Source: an uncultured Eubacteriales bacterium (GTDB lineage Bacteria; Bacillota; Clostridia; Oscillospirales; Acutalibacteraceae). From it: a stretch of 64,000 nucleotides of DNA. The stretch spans positions 1 through 64,000 of the forward strand of contig CAKTEU010000005.1 of NCBI GenBank assembly GCA_934552855.1, written 5' to 3'. A program made the translations under genes and the position numbers. Below are positions 7,571 to 15,953 of the stretch, piece by piece; the first letter of the stretch is position 1; the number at the start of each line of letters is the position of its first letter. Below the pieces are notes generated by a model. That model saw only the letters and a list, made by a program, of their open reading frames with translations, was not told the DNA's origin and ran no database searches.

Positions 7571-8374
7571 TTATTCTCCTTTCATCGGCGGCCACATTTT
7601 CTTTTCGTTTTCCGGATCGGTTACCCAGCGGTGTTCCGGAATGAAATACGGAGTGATATACGGATTTCCGTCAAGGTGACGAATTACCCAAAGATACCAC
7701 ATTGCATAGCCGGGAGCGGTGGTCTGTGGATGAGTTTCCTCGTTAACGATGAAAACGGTTGAGTTATTGTGGGTTTTATAAACGGTTTCGTCAAGTTCGG
7801 CAAAGCCGTAGCCGTTTTCGGGATTAAATTTATAGTAATAGATTTCGGGCTGAGGATGGTTATGCGGCGGATAGCTGCTCCATTTTCCGGGGAAGCCGAT
7901 GACTTCGCCGAGAACAAGATTTGAATAAGGTGCGTTTGAATAATCAAAAACGGTTCTTACAATTCTTGTTGAAGCTTCACGCATTGTACCCGCTCCCCTG
8001 TTTTCGCTCGCACATTCTTCGGGGGTGTAAAGCTTTGAGGGAAAGGTTTTTTCGTTGTCGGTTCTGTGAACGCACCATTCGCTTTCGCCGAGAGCGGTGA
8101 TTGTCACTTTTATGTCGTTAGCAACGTGAAGTACCCACGGTTCATAGTCAAAACAGTTTTCACGCTCAACAACAACTTCTTTTCCGTCAAAAGAAAGCTT
8201 CGCCTTTCCGTTGACAAGAAGATAAGCACGTTCAAGGTGCTGTTCTTCGCTGAAAACATCGCCTTCTTTCATGCGAAGAATACCGAAATCCATGAGGGAA
8301 TGCTGCTCTTTATTATCCATTGTTGCAATTGCGGTATAACCGTAAGGAAACTCCTTTGGTCCTCTGATATGCAT
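7571..8374 (-). CDS. iolB: 5-deoxy-glucuronate isomerase (IolB)
   Basis: IolB converts 5-deoxy-glucuronate to 2-deoxy-5-keto-gluconate, a cupin-fold metal-dependent isomerisation. The 267-residue protein shows SSYPPHNHPQPEIYYYKF, the metal-binding HxH...E cluster, and ENRGAGTMREASTRIVRTVF, both typical of IolB. The start at 8374 (MHIRG) is preferred to 8386 because AAAGGTTGG precedes it at usable distance. It is the second gene of the operon, after iolG. Confidence 0.93.
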   Translation of the reverse strand: MHIRGPKEFPYGYTAIATMDNKEQHSLMDFGILRMKEGDVFSEEQHLERAYLLVNGKAKLSFDGKEVVVERENCFDYEPWVLHVANDIKVTITALGESEWCVHRTDNEKTFPSKLYTPEECASENRGAGTMREASTRIVRTVFDYSNAPYSNLVLGEVIGFPGKWSSYPPHNHPQPEIYYYKFNPENGYGFAELDETVYKTHNNSTVFIVNEETHPQTTAPGYAMWYLWVIRHLDGNPYITPYFIPEHRWVTDPENEKKMWPPMKGE

Positions 8375-8457
8375 AAATATTACCAACCTTTCAGACTAAT
8401 AAAATTTTATAAACCGCATTTTCCGGAACAAAACCGAAAGCGATATATCAATGAACG

Positions 8458-8479
8458 CCGGCGCCATAAAAGACGCCGG
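8458..8479 (-). promoter_or_regulatory. Hairpin between iolG and iolB
   Basis: Perfect CCGGCG stem around a 10-base loop, lying in the 116-base gap between iolG and iolB. There is no T-run on the minus strand after it, so it is more likely an RNA processing or stability element than a full terminator. Confidence 0.4.
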
Positions 8480-8490
8480 TCATCAAAAAA

Positions 8491-9504
8491 TCACATAATT
8501 TCGGAAAGCTTAACAGGTCTGCCTTCTTTGACCGATTTCTTTGCGGCAAGAGCGATAAGAATTGCGGCAAGTCCGTCCTCGCCTGTTGTCGGAGTCGGCT
8601 TATCGTTTTGAACGGCGTCAACAAACTGAATCATTTCGTCACGGAAAGACTGCATATATCTTTCAAGGAAGAAATAAAGCGGTTTATCGGTCATAACGCC
8701 GTCGGCGGTCATAAGGGTAACGTTGGTCGGGGTATCGTTTGCGGCAACGGCGGCGCCGAGCGAACCGAAGGCTTCAACTCTCTGGTCATAACCGTATGCT
8801 GCACGGCGTGAGTTGTCGATTACGCCGATTGCGCCGTTTTTGAATTTGAGTGAAACGATTGCGGTGTCAACGTCGCCGGCCTCGCCGATTGCAGGGTCAA
8901 CAAGGCAGGTTGCGTTGACATAAACTTCTTCAACTTCGCTGCCTGCGATAAAGCAAGCCATATCAAAATCATGGATAGTCATGTCAAGGAAGATTCCGCC
9001 TGAAACAGCAGCATATTCTGCTGAGGGAGGTTCGGGGTCACGGGAAGTAATCTTGACAAGTTCAAGTTTTCCGATTTTACCCTCATTAATGAGTTCACGA
9101 ATATGGGAAAAGTTATGGTCAAAACGACGGTTGAAACCAACCTGAAGTTTTACGCCGGCTTCTTTAACGGCTTCAATTACAGCAAGAACCTTCTGAGGAG
9201 TAAGGTCAACCGGCTTTTCGCAGAAAATGTGCTTTCCTGCTTTTGCGGCTTCGATCGAAATATCTGCATGGGTATCGGTTGACGAGCAAACAAGAACTGC
9301 GTCAATTTCCGGGTCGGCAAGCATTTCTTTATAATCGTTATAAATCTTTTCAATCCCGTATTCTGCAGCGAGAGCAGGAAGAGCGTCTTTATAGACATCG
9401 GTAATTCCGAGCACTTTTGCGCCGGGAACGTTATATGTAATTGATTTCATGTGAACCTTACCGATTCTTCCGGCACCGATGATGCCTATGTTTAACTGTT
9501 TCAT
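8491..9504 (-). CDS. iolG: Inositol 2-dehydrogenase (Gfo/Idh/MocA family)
   Basis: This enzyme oxidises myo-inositol to scyllo-inosose with NAD, the first step of the pathway. The 337-residue protein begins with the Rossmann motif IGIIGAGRIGKVH, then SSTDTHADI, the family hallmark CEKP (with catalytic Lys) and HDFDMACFIAG with the catalytic His. The start at 9504 is set by GGAGGAATTC upstream; the longer frame to 9573 has no ribosome site. It leads the iol operon. The last genes of the usual pathway (iolC kinase, iolJ aldolase, iolA dehydrogenase) are absent from this window and must lie elsewhere or be replaced. Confidence 0.9.
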   Translation of the reverse strand: MKQLNIGIIGAGRIGKVHMKSITYNVPGAKVLGITDVYKDALPALAAEYGIEKIYNDYKEMLADPEIDAVLVCSSTDTHADISIEAAKAGKHIFCEKPVDLTPQKVLAVIEAVKEAGVKLQVGFNRRFDHNFSHIRELINEGKIGKLELVKITSRDPEPPSAEYAAVSGGIFLDMTIHDFDMACFIAGSEVEEVYVNATCLVDPAIGEAGDVDTAIVSLKFKNGAIGVIDNSRRAAYGYDQRVEAFGSLGAAVAANDTPTNVTLMTADGVMTDKPLYFFLERYMQSFRDEMIQFVDAVQNDKPTPTTGEDGLAAILIALAAKKSVKEGRPVKLSEIM

Positions 9505-9597
9505 TCTTGGAATTCCTCCGTTTAACAATAGTGTTGCGGCAGTCATGAAAAAACGCATCAAAACCTGCTGCACTAATTTAAATTATAACACACAAAA

Positions 9598-9627
9598 ACG
9601 GACGGTTGCAAGAGAAACCGTCCGTTT
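9598..9627 (-). terminator. Terminator of the beta-galactosidase gene
   Basis: Minus strand AACGGACGGTT, 8-base loop, AACCGTCCGTT followed by TTTGT. The stem is perfect. Confidence 0.85.
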
Positions 9628-9677
9628 GCTTATATAAAATATAGCTTCATTTTTGTGCAAATAGCCAATAATTTCAT

Positions 9678-12600
9678 TTATTTTATCGGGCAAACATAAA
9701 AACTGAACTCAAGTTCATCCTTGATTGAAAGGTCATATTGCGGAAGAACTCCCGGGCCGCAGCTTGCCGTTCCCGTTCCGCAAACAAAACCGTCAATATT
9801 GAGAAAAACTTTGTTTTCGTTTTTAAGGTTTTCAATATGCTTGGCACTTTGAAGCGACTTGTTTGAATACGGTCTTACGGTAAAAGTGAACGGTGCTTTA
9901 CGGTTCATGATTCTGATGCCCTTCCCGTTTTCATCGGTCAATTCAAGGTAACGTGTGTTCATATGCATTCCGTTTTCCTGCGGTTTGATGTAATATTCAA
10001 ACATTTCTCCGACGGTGGATTCATAAATACCCATGAACGACTGAGCGCAAAAGTCCGAAAGATTTTCAAGTTCGCCAAGGCCGTAATATTTTACGTTTGA
10101 AAGCGATTTATCAAGATCAATACTTACACCGAAGCGAGGAATCGACAGTTTTGAAATATGCGGAAATATGCGTTCAATTTCAGCCTTAACACCCATTATT
10201 CCATCCGGATGAATGCTGTATTTGAGTTCTAACTCAAATACTTTTTTTCCGGCAAATTCAAGGTTTGCTTCGGTTTTGATTTTTATAATACCTTTGTCAT
10301 TTTTGACCGAACAAAGCTTTGCCGAGGCAACACGAAGCTTATCAAGTCCGTTTTTGCGCCATGCGTTACCTTTTCTGACATCATTATCAAGTTCGGCACG
10401 ATACAAATTCGGAACAAAGCCAAAATTGTCGGAAAGCATCTCCTTTGAGCCGAGTTTGTAGCTGTAAAGTGCTCCGGTTTTTTTGTCGAAGGCGGCCGTT
10501 CCACCCTCAAAGGCAACAATAACGCTGTCGCCTTTTTTTGTATAGGCGGCAACTCCGGCATCAATAAAATCGGGCTTTTTAATTTTTTCAAAAATCGTAA
10601 GCTGTTCTTTTGCAACAAGTGCGCCGTTCTTTCTGCAATAAATGAAGTTAATATACCAATCATGCTCACGATCGGTCATTCTGTGTGCAATTACAAGACT
10701 CTTTTCACCTTTCGGTTCAATATTAAGCGCAACAGAACCCGTTTCAACAACTTCACCGTCGCAGAGAAGTTCATAAGACGTATCATAAACAGAAGCATTT
10801 AAAAAGCGGTTTGTGTTTGTGAAATAATATAAGTTGTCACTCATGCGTTCACTTCTTATCGGACGATACACGGCTTTCATCTCATAAGCACCGGTATGCG
10901 GCCTTCTGTCGGGATAAAAAAGCCCGTCAACGCAAAAATTTCCGTCGTGGTATTTTTCGCCGTGATCTCCGCCGTAGGTATACTTATACTTTGCGTTGGG
11001 ATCATAAACGCTGTGATCTGCCCACTCCCAAATGCAGCCCCCTGTAAGCTGATCGCTGTCATAAATAAGTTTCCAATAATCTTCAAGTGCTCCGGGTCCA
11101 AGACCCATTGCATGGCAGTATTCACAAAGAAAATAAGGTTTATTTTTATATCTCGGACCCATGGCGTGCCTTGCAATGCGTTCAATGATCACAGGATGCT
11201 GATACATTTCGGAAATCACATCATAAGAGCCTCTCGGGGTTCTGATTGCAGCTTCATAGTGTACAGGTATATCCGAACGCTCTTTAAGAAGTTTATAGCA
11301 CTTATCCTGGTTTTTCCACCCGCCCGATTCGTTACCGAGACTCCACATTGTTATTGACGGATGGTTCTTATCCCGCTCATACATACGAAGTACCCTGTCT
11401 TCAAAACGGGGAAGCCACTTTTTATCGTTGCTGATAATATTTGGCTTCAGCGTCGGTTTAAGTTCTTGATTAAACTGGGTTCCATGGGTTTCAATGTCTG
11501 CTTCATCAATAACATAAAGACCGTATTCGTCGCAAAGATAAAGGAACATCGGATCTGGCGGATAATGCGACGTTCTGACAGCGTTAACATTAAACTCTTT
11601 CATCAGTTTAATATCTTTGAGTAAATCTTCGCCCGTCATTACATAGCCGGTTTTTTCGTTGGTATCATGATGGTTAACGCCTTTGAATTTGATCGGCTCA
11701 CCATTGAAAAGAAACAGTTCATTATCAATCGTAACGGTTTTAAATCCGGTTTTTTCACGAACAGTCATCGGCTTTTGATTTTTATTTTTTAAGGTGATAT
11801 AAAGATCATAAAGTTCCGGTATTTCGTCGTTCCATTCCTTTACGTTGAGATTGGCAAAGAAAAATGAGGAGACATCGCCGGCAGAGTGCGTTTGAGAAGC
11901 AATGACTTTTCCATCCTTTAAAAGCTCCGTTTCAATAACTGCGTTGTCCTTCGGTCCGTCAAGAGCAACATTCAATTCAAGTTCATATTTTCCGTCCGAT
12001 TGTTTTTCTGTTTTTACATGGTAATCACGTATAAAGCATTCGGGATACTCCGTAATGTAAACATCACGGAAAATTCCGTTTTCTCTGAACATATCCTGAC
12101 ATTCGAGATAGGTTCCGTTTGACCATTTTGTTACGATTGCAAGAAGTTCGTTTTCGCCTTCCTTAACCGCTTTGTCAATACAAAACTCTGCCATGTTATG
12201 GCTGCATTCACTGTATCCGATAAAAATTCCGTTGACATAAAGCGTGAGCGAGGAGCAAACACCGAGGAAAGTTATATATGTATGTTTTGTCTCTTTTTTA
12301 AGCGAGAACCTTTTAACATATATTCCGGCAGACATTTCCTCGGGAACATTCGGTATTGTTGTCGGGAACTCGTATCTCGTATTGATATACACGGGGCTTT
12401 CATAGCCGGTTCTTTGCCATGTTGACGGAACGGCGATTGTGTCAAAAGCAAACGCATCGGTATCTATATAAGCCGGAAGATGCGAAAGTTTGTCAAAATA
12501 TTTAAAGCCCCAGTTATCGTCCGAAAGCACCGTCACCATATCGCTTGAGTAACGTTCGGAAAGAGCCGTCTGCTTTTCAAGCAATGCACGGTCGGTATAC

Positions 12601-12686
12601 GGAATAAAATAGCTCCGTGCATCCAGTTTTCCAACCGAGAAAACGTCAAAGTTATTTGCTTCAAGCTTTTTGATCTGGTATTTCAT
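9678..12686 (-). CDS. lacZ: Beta-galactosidase, glycoside hydrolase family 2 (large LacZ type)
   Basis: The 1002-residue protein hydrolyses terminal beta-galactosides, presumably in the cytoplasm since no signal peptide is seen. Order: sugar-binding jelly roll (from about residue 50, with VPSTWQRTGYESPVYIN), immunoglobulin-like domain, TIM barrel with TSHYPPDP and the acid/base motif SLGNESGG, the nucleophile region FLCEYCHAMG, and the C-terminal Bgal_small domain. The length is normal. GGGGGCAAC precedes the ATG, with a promoter at 12721-12749 and its own terminator, so it is a single-gene unit. No transporter or LacI-type regulator lies beside it. Confidence 0.93.
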   Translation of the reverse strand: MKYQIKKLEANNFDVFSVGKLDARSYFIPYTDRALLEKQTALSERYSSDMVTVLSDDNWGFKYFDKLSHLPAYIDTDAFAFDTIAVPSTWQRTGYESPVYINTRYEFPTTIPNVPEEMSAGIYVKRFSLKKETKHTYITFLGVCSSLTLYVNGIFIGYSECSHNMAEFCIDKAVKEGENELLAIVTKWSNGTYLECQDMFRENGIFRDVYITEYPECFIRDYHVKTEKQSDGKYELELNVALDGPKDNAVIETELLKDGKVIASQTHSAGDVSSFFFANLNVKEWNDEIPELYDLYITLKNKNQKPMTVREKTGFKTVTIDNELFLFNGEPIKFKGVNHHDTNEKTGYVMTGEDLLKDIKLMKEFNVNAVRTSHYPPDPMFLYLCDEYGLYVIDEADIETHGTQFNQELKPTLKPNIISNDKKWLPRFEDRVLRMYERDKNHPSITMWSLGNESGGWKNQDKCYKLLKERSDIPVHYEAAIRTPRGSYDVISEMYQHPVIIERIARHAMGPRYKNKPYFLCEYCHAMGLGPGALEDYWKLIYDSDQLTGGCIWEWADHSVYDPNAKYKYTYGGDHGEKYHDGNFCVDGLFYPDRRPHTGAYEMKAVYRPIRSERMSDNLYYFTNTNRFLNASVYDTSYELLCDGEVVETGSVALNIEPKGEKSLVIAHRMTDREHDWYINFIYCRKNGALVAKEQLTIFEKIKKPDFIDAGVAAYTKKGDSVIVAFEGGTAAFDKKTGALYSYKLGSKEMLSDNFGFVPNLYRAELDNDVRKGNAWRKNGLDKLRVASAKLCSVKNDKGIIKIKTEANLEFAGKKVFELELKYSIHPDGIMGVKAEIERIFPHISKLSIPRFGVSIDLDKSLSNVKYYGLGELENLSDFCAQSFMGIYESTVGEMFEYYIKPQENGMHMNTRYLELTDENGKGIRIMNRKAPFTFTVRPYSNKSLQSAKHIENLKNENKVFLNIDGFVCGTGTASCGPGVLPQYDLSIKDELEFSFYVCPIK

Positions 12687-12714
12687 CGTAAGTTGCCCCC
12701 TTTGAAAATTTATC

Positions 12715-12729
12715 TGTTACATAATAACA
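12715..12729. promoter_or_regulatory. Candidate operator at the lacZ promoter
   Basis: TGTTA-CATAA-TAACA is a perfect inverted repeat that overlaps the -10 box and probable start site of lacZ. This is the position of a repressor site, but no regulator is identified. Confidence 0.35.
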
Positions 12730-12749
12730 TATCTTTCCGCCTTTTGCAA
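12721..12749 (-). promoter_or_regulatory. Promoter of lacZ
   Basis: Minus strand TTGCAA, 17-base spacer, TATTAT, 35 bases before the start codon. Confidence 0.6.
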
Positions 12750-12851
12750 ATATTACCTTGATATATCTTTATCTTTTTTGTCAATACTAAAAACCGATAA
12801 AAAATCCGCTTTCACAGCGAAACCTAAAAGGCTTTTATTGGGGGCAACGAT

Positions 12852-13634
12852 GTGTATTTTAACAAAGTTGAGATTTGCGGAATTGACACGTCAAAGCTTA
12901 AAGTTTTGACGGAAAAAGAAAAGACCGAGCTTTTGAAAAAAAGCCACACCGGAGACAAAGAAGCAAGAGAAAAACTTATAAACGGGAATCTTCGCCTTGT
13001 TTTAAGCGTTATTCAGCGTTTTGCAAACAGGGGCGAAAACATGGACGACCTTTTTCAGGTTGGGTGCATCGGACTTATAAAAGCTATTGATAATTTTAAT
13101 ACCGATTTAGAATTGCGATTTTCAACTTATGGCGTACCAATGATCATAGGAGAAATAAGGCGATACTTGAGAGACAACGCGCCCGTTAGGATTTCACGCT
13201 CAATCAGAGACACGGCGTACCATGCAATGCAGGTCAAAGAGCGGCTACAAAACGAAACGCAAAAAGAGCCGTCCGTTGAAGAAATTGCAAAAGAGATGGG
13301 AATCAAAAAAGAGAATGTTGTTCTTGCTCTTGAAGCTATCGTTGACCCGGTTTCGCTTTACGAGCCGGTATACTACGACGCCGGCGACACGATTTACGTC
13401 ATGGATCAAATCGGCGACAGCAACACGGACGTCAACTGGATTGACGAAATCCTTCTCAAAAAAGCAATCCGTGACCTTCCGGAGAGGGAAAAGAACATTC
13501 TTTCCCTTCGGTTCATGCAGGGGCTGACGCAGATGGAGGTTGCGAAGGAAATCGGAATTTCGCAGGCGCAGGTGTCGAGGCTTGAAAAGGGTGCGCTGAA
13601 TAAAATTAAGAGTCATCAGAAGATATTTATATGA
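12852..13634 (+). CDS. sigG: RNA polymerase sporulation sigma factor SigG
   Basis: SigG is the late forespore-specific sigma factor. The 260-residue protein starts with the diagnostic NKVEICGIDTSKLKVL, followed by sigma region 2 (NGNLRLVLSVIQRF...DDLFQVGCIGLIKAIDNF), region 3 and region 4 (LPEREKNILSLRFMQGLTQM, then EVAKEIGISQAQVSRLEK). The start is GTG; an overlapping ATG two bases earlier is out of frame. The GTG is preferred because family alignment begins there and GGGGG lies 8 bases upstream. It stands alone here, without the spoIIG genes it neighbours in many relatives. It shows that the organism is, or descends from, a spore former. Confidence 0.95.
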   Translation: MYFNKVEICGIDTSKLKVLTEKEKTELLKKSHTGDKEAREKLINGNLRLVLSVIQRFANRGENMDDLFQVGCIGLIKAIDNFNTDLELRFSTYGVPMIIGEIRRYLRDNAPVRISRSIRDTAYHAMQVKERLQNETQKEPSVEEIAKEMGIKKENVVLALEAIVDPVSLYEPVYYDAGDTIYVMDQIGDSNTDVNWIDEILLKKAIRDLPEREKNILSLRFMQGLTQMEVAKEIGISQAQVSRLEKGALNKIKSHQKIFI

Positions 13635-13637
13635 AAA

Positions 13638-13669
13638 ACGGCGTGCAGGTCAAAAGACCGGCACGCCGT
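13638..13669. terminator. Bidirectional terminator between sigG and the LRR protein gene
   Basis: A 14-pair stem (ACGGCGTGC...GGTC / GACC-GGCACGCCGT) around AAAA. On the minus strand it is followed by TTTTT, so it chiefly serves the LRR gene; in the sigG direction the T-run is weak. Confidence 0.75.
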
Positions 13670-13680
13670 CGGGTTTGGGA

Positions 13681-15624
13681 TTAATAGTGAGCTATGCCAC
13701 ACTTGCAGGTTTTGTTCTGCTTAAAGAGCTTCTGGAAGAACAGAATAATCTTAAAGAAGAAGTTGGCAATGCCTTTTTTATGACAATTGCAGGAGCAGGT
13801 TTCTGACGGATTATCCGGCTGAGAGGAATCAGTCTCTTCAACAACAGCATAGTAGCTGAAATGCGTTGTTTCAAAAATAACATATCCGCCAACGATACTG
13901 CTATTCATTTTTTCAAGTTTGCCGTCGTTTGTCACATAATAAACAACCGTATTTTCTGCGCTATATCCTTCGGGAAGCGGTATCTTGACCTGAACCGAAC
14001 CGTTGAGCTGAACTTTTTCGCCGCCGACGGTTGTTGTGATGTCAAAGAGAACTTTTTGGCAATTTTTCTTTTCAGTGTTAAGAATATTGAAAGTGTTTCC
14101 GTCGGTTACAACCGAAACGTTCAATTCAACGTCATTATCATAAACATTATCGGTATAAGTAATTGAAATTCCGCTTGCTTCATTTTTGACTTCTTTTTTG
14201 ATCAGCGGAACAAAATTGAACTCGTTTTCTTTTGCATAGGTTTCTGCGGCTGTTCCGGCGTAGCCGTAAATAGTAAAGTTGGGAATTCTTTCCTTGCTAA
14301 ACTCTCTACCATTATAATATCCAAAAGCATTTTCTCCAATTTTTTTTACACTTTCCGGAATCATTACGCTTGTCAAGCCGGGGCATCCGCAGAATGCATC
14401 CTCGCCGATGCTTGTTACACTGTTTCCGATTTTTATACTTTTCAATCCACTGCAACGCTCGAATGCTTGGCTGTCGATACTCGTCACACTGTCCGGAATC
14501 GTTATGCTTGTCAAGCCGGTGCATTCGCAGAACGCATCATTGCCGATGTTTGTTACGCTGTTTGGAATTGTTACACTTGTTAAGCCGTTACGATTGTATC
14601 CACCACGATTGTATAATGCAAATGCAGAACCAGTAATGCCTTTTGTTCCAGCTTTAATTTCAATGCTTGTATTTTCCGGCATATATCCTTTATATAGGTA
14701 ATAAACTTTTCCGGCATAAACATCACCATCAGGTTGTGAATCATACCATTTTGTATAGTCAAATGCCCATGGTCCGATACTTTCAACGCTATCCGAAATT
14801 GTTACACTTGCCAAGTTGGTGCAACCGTAGAATGCATACCGTTCAATGCTTGTTACACTGCTTGGAATTGTTATGCTTGTTAAACTGGTACAACGTGTGA
14901 ACGCATTTTCGCCAATGTTGATTACGCCGTTCTCAATTTTTACGTTTGTCAATCCAGTGCAATAGCTAAATGCCTGACCGCCGATACTTGTTATACTGCC
15001 TGGAATTGTTATACTTGTCAAGTCGGTGCAATAGCGGAATGCATATTCGCCAATGTTTGTCACACTGTTGGGGATTGTTATGCTCACTAACCCAGAGCAA
15101 CAATAAAATGCTTCATCGGTGATTCCTGTTACACCTTCCAGAATATCGATACAAGTATTATCCGGCATATTGCCTTTATACTTATATAAAACTTTTCCGG
15201 CATAAACAACACCGTTCGGCTGTGTGTTGTACCATGCTGTATTATGGAATGCAAGCTCGCCAATATAAGTTACGCTGTCAGGAATTTTAATACTTGTCAG
15301 TCCGGTGCAATCATCGAATGCAGCACCGCAGATGCTTGTTACGCTATTCGGGATTGTTACACCCGTCAAGTCGGTGCGATCGATGAATGCATCACCGCCG
15401 ATACTTGTTACCGGATATCCCCCAATTGAACTCGGTATAACAATATCGCCGCTTATATTCTCATCACTACCGGTTATTGTTGCTTCGCCGTTTTCAACGG
15501 TGTAAGTATAACCGTTTTCGGTTAATGTTTCGCCCTCCTCTGCGCCGGCAACGAACGGTACAGCGCAAAGAAGCATCATAAATGCCATAAAAATTGAGAG
15601 TGTTTTTTTTATTTTGTTTTTCAT
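13681..15624 (-). CDS. Secreted BspA-type leucine-rich-repeat protein
   Basis: The 647-residue protein begins with a signal peptide (MKNKIKKTLSIFMAFMMLLC, cleavage near VAGAEE). The middle is a run of about a dozen BspA/LRR_5 repeats of the pattern VTSIGxxAFxxCxxLTSVTIP, used by surface adhesins of gut bacteria. A beta-sandwich-like segment follows (about 500-600). The end is SCNCHKKGIANFFFKIILFF plus a Lys/Cys tail, seen on other Clostridia exported proteins as I recall them. ATG at 15624 has AAAGGATG upstream; the longer frame to 15816 would run through the structured RNA and its terminator. The repeats show small insertions (KWYDSQPDGDVYAGKVYYLY). Confidence 0.88.
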   Translation of the reverse strand: MKNKIKKTLSIFMAFMMLLCAVPFVAGAEEGETLTENGYTYTVENGEATITGSDENISGDIVIPSSIGGYPVTSIGGDAFIDRTDLTGVTIPNSVTSICGAAFDDCTGLTSIKIPDSVTYIGELAFHNTAWYNTQPNGVVYAGKVLYKYKGNMPDNTCIDILEGVTGITDEAFYCCSGLVSITIPNSVTNIGEYAFRYCTDLTSITIPGSITSIGGQAFSYCTGLTNVKIENGVINIGENAFTRCTSLTSITIPSSVTSIERYAFYGCTNLASVTISDSVESIGPWAFDYTKWYDSQPDGDVYAGKVYYLYKGYMPENTSIEIKAGTKGITGSAFALYNRGGYNRNGLTSVTIPNSVTNIGNDAFCECTGLTSITIPDSVTSIDSQAFERCSGLKSIKIGNSVTSIGEDAFCGCPGLTSVMIPESVKKIGENAFGYYNGREFSKERIPNFTIYGYAGTAAETYAKENEFNFVPLIKKEVKNEASGISITYTDNVYDNDVELNVSVVTDGNTFNILNTEKKNCQKVLFDITTTVGGEKVQLNGSVQVKIPLPEGYSAENTVVYYVTNDGKLEKMNSSIVGGYVIFETTHFSYYAVVEETDSSQPDNPSETCSCNCHKKGIANFFFKIILFFQKLFKQNKTCKCGIAHY

Positions 15625-15700
15625 TCCGCTTTCATCCTTTCGGTAAAAAAGTTTGTGTTTGTCCTCAAAAATAACTACGTCTATCCCCCTTTCATAAAAC

Positions 15701-15729
15701 AAAAAGTGCGCCTCCAAACGAGACGCACT
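15701..15729 (-). terminator. Terminator of the structured RNA upstream of the LRR gene
   Basis: Minus strand AGTGCGTCTC-GTTT-GGAGGCGCACT followed by TTTT, 76 bases before the LRR start codon. It ends the RNA at 15701-15857, or acts as an attenuator for the LRR gene. Confidence 0.8.
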
Positions 15730-15857
15730 GCAAAAATGCATCTCATTTGTTGGCGCACAAATAAACTTAATACCACAAGAAAAGGATATAGTTATAAGAG
15801 GATGCACTTTTACCAAAAGCGATCCTTGACTTGCGGGATATTAAGTTGTGCGCCAAC
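15701..15857 (-). ncRNA. Candidate structured RNA, unassigned family
   Basis: A promoter (15861-15889) places transcription start at the first base of a long hairpin. GTTGGCGCACAA (15857-15846) pairs perfectly with TTGTGCGCCAAC (15760-15749). Directly inside, CTTAATATCCCGCAAG pairs with CTTGTGGTATTAAG. An unpaired region and an apical stem (AGGATCGC / GCATCCT) follow. A terminator ends the transcript at about 157 nt. The closed stem, internal bubble and apical stem recall 6S RNA in outline, but I cannot match its consensus. It may also be a riboswitch-like leader, since the LRR gene lies in the same direction 76 bases on. I recognise no known riboswitch core. Confidence 0.6.
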
Positions 15858-15860
15858 TAT

Positions 15861-15889
15861 AATATATCACAATCGAAATGAAAAATCAA
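15861..15889 (-). promoter_or_regulatory. Promoter of the structured RNA
   Basis: Minus strand TTGATT, 17-base spacer, TATATT, followed by ATAGTTGGCGC. It lies between the ilvE terminator and the RNA. Confidence 0.7.
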
Positions 15890-15907
15890 CATTTTTACAA
15901 AACAAAA

Positions 15908-15935
15908 AAGACCGCCGCAAAAACGCAGCAGTCTT
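15908..15935 (-). terminator. Terminator at the end of the branched-chain operon
   Basis: Minus strand AAGACTGCTGCG-TTTTT-GCGGCGGTCTT followed by TTTTG, 18 bases after the ilvE stop. Confidence 0.8.
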
Positions 15936-15953
15936 TTCGGGTAAAGCAAAGTT

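Noticed and set aside
12850..12909. ATG at 12850 as the sigG start
   Set aside because: It is in a different frame that ends after 19 codons. The GTG two bases later gives the family-typical SigG start.
15701..15857. Reading the RNA before the LRR gene as a third T-box or a standard riboswitch
   Set aside because: There is no TGGTACCGCG core, and no purine, SAM, lysine, cobalamin or c-di-GMP core motif could be seen.
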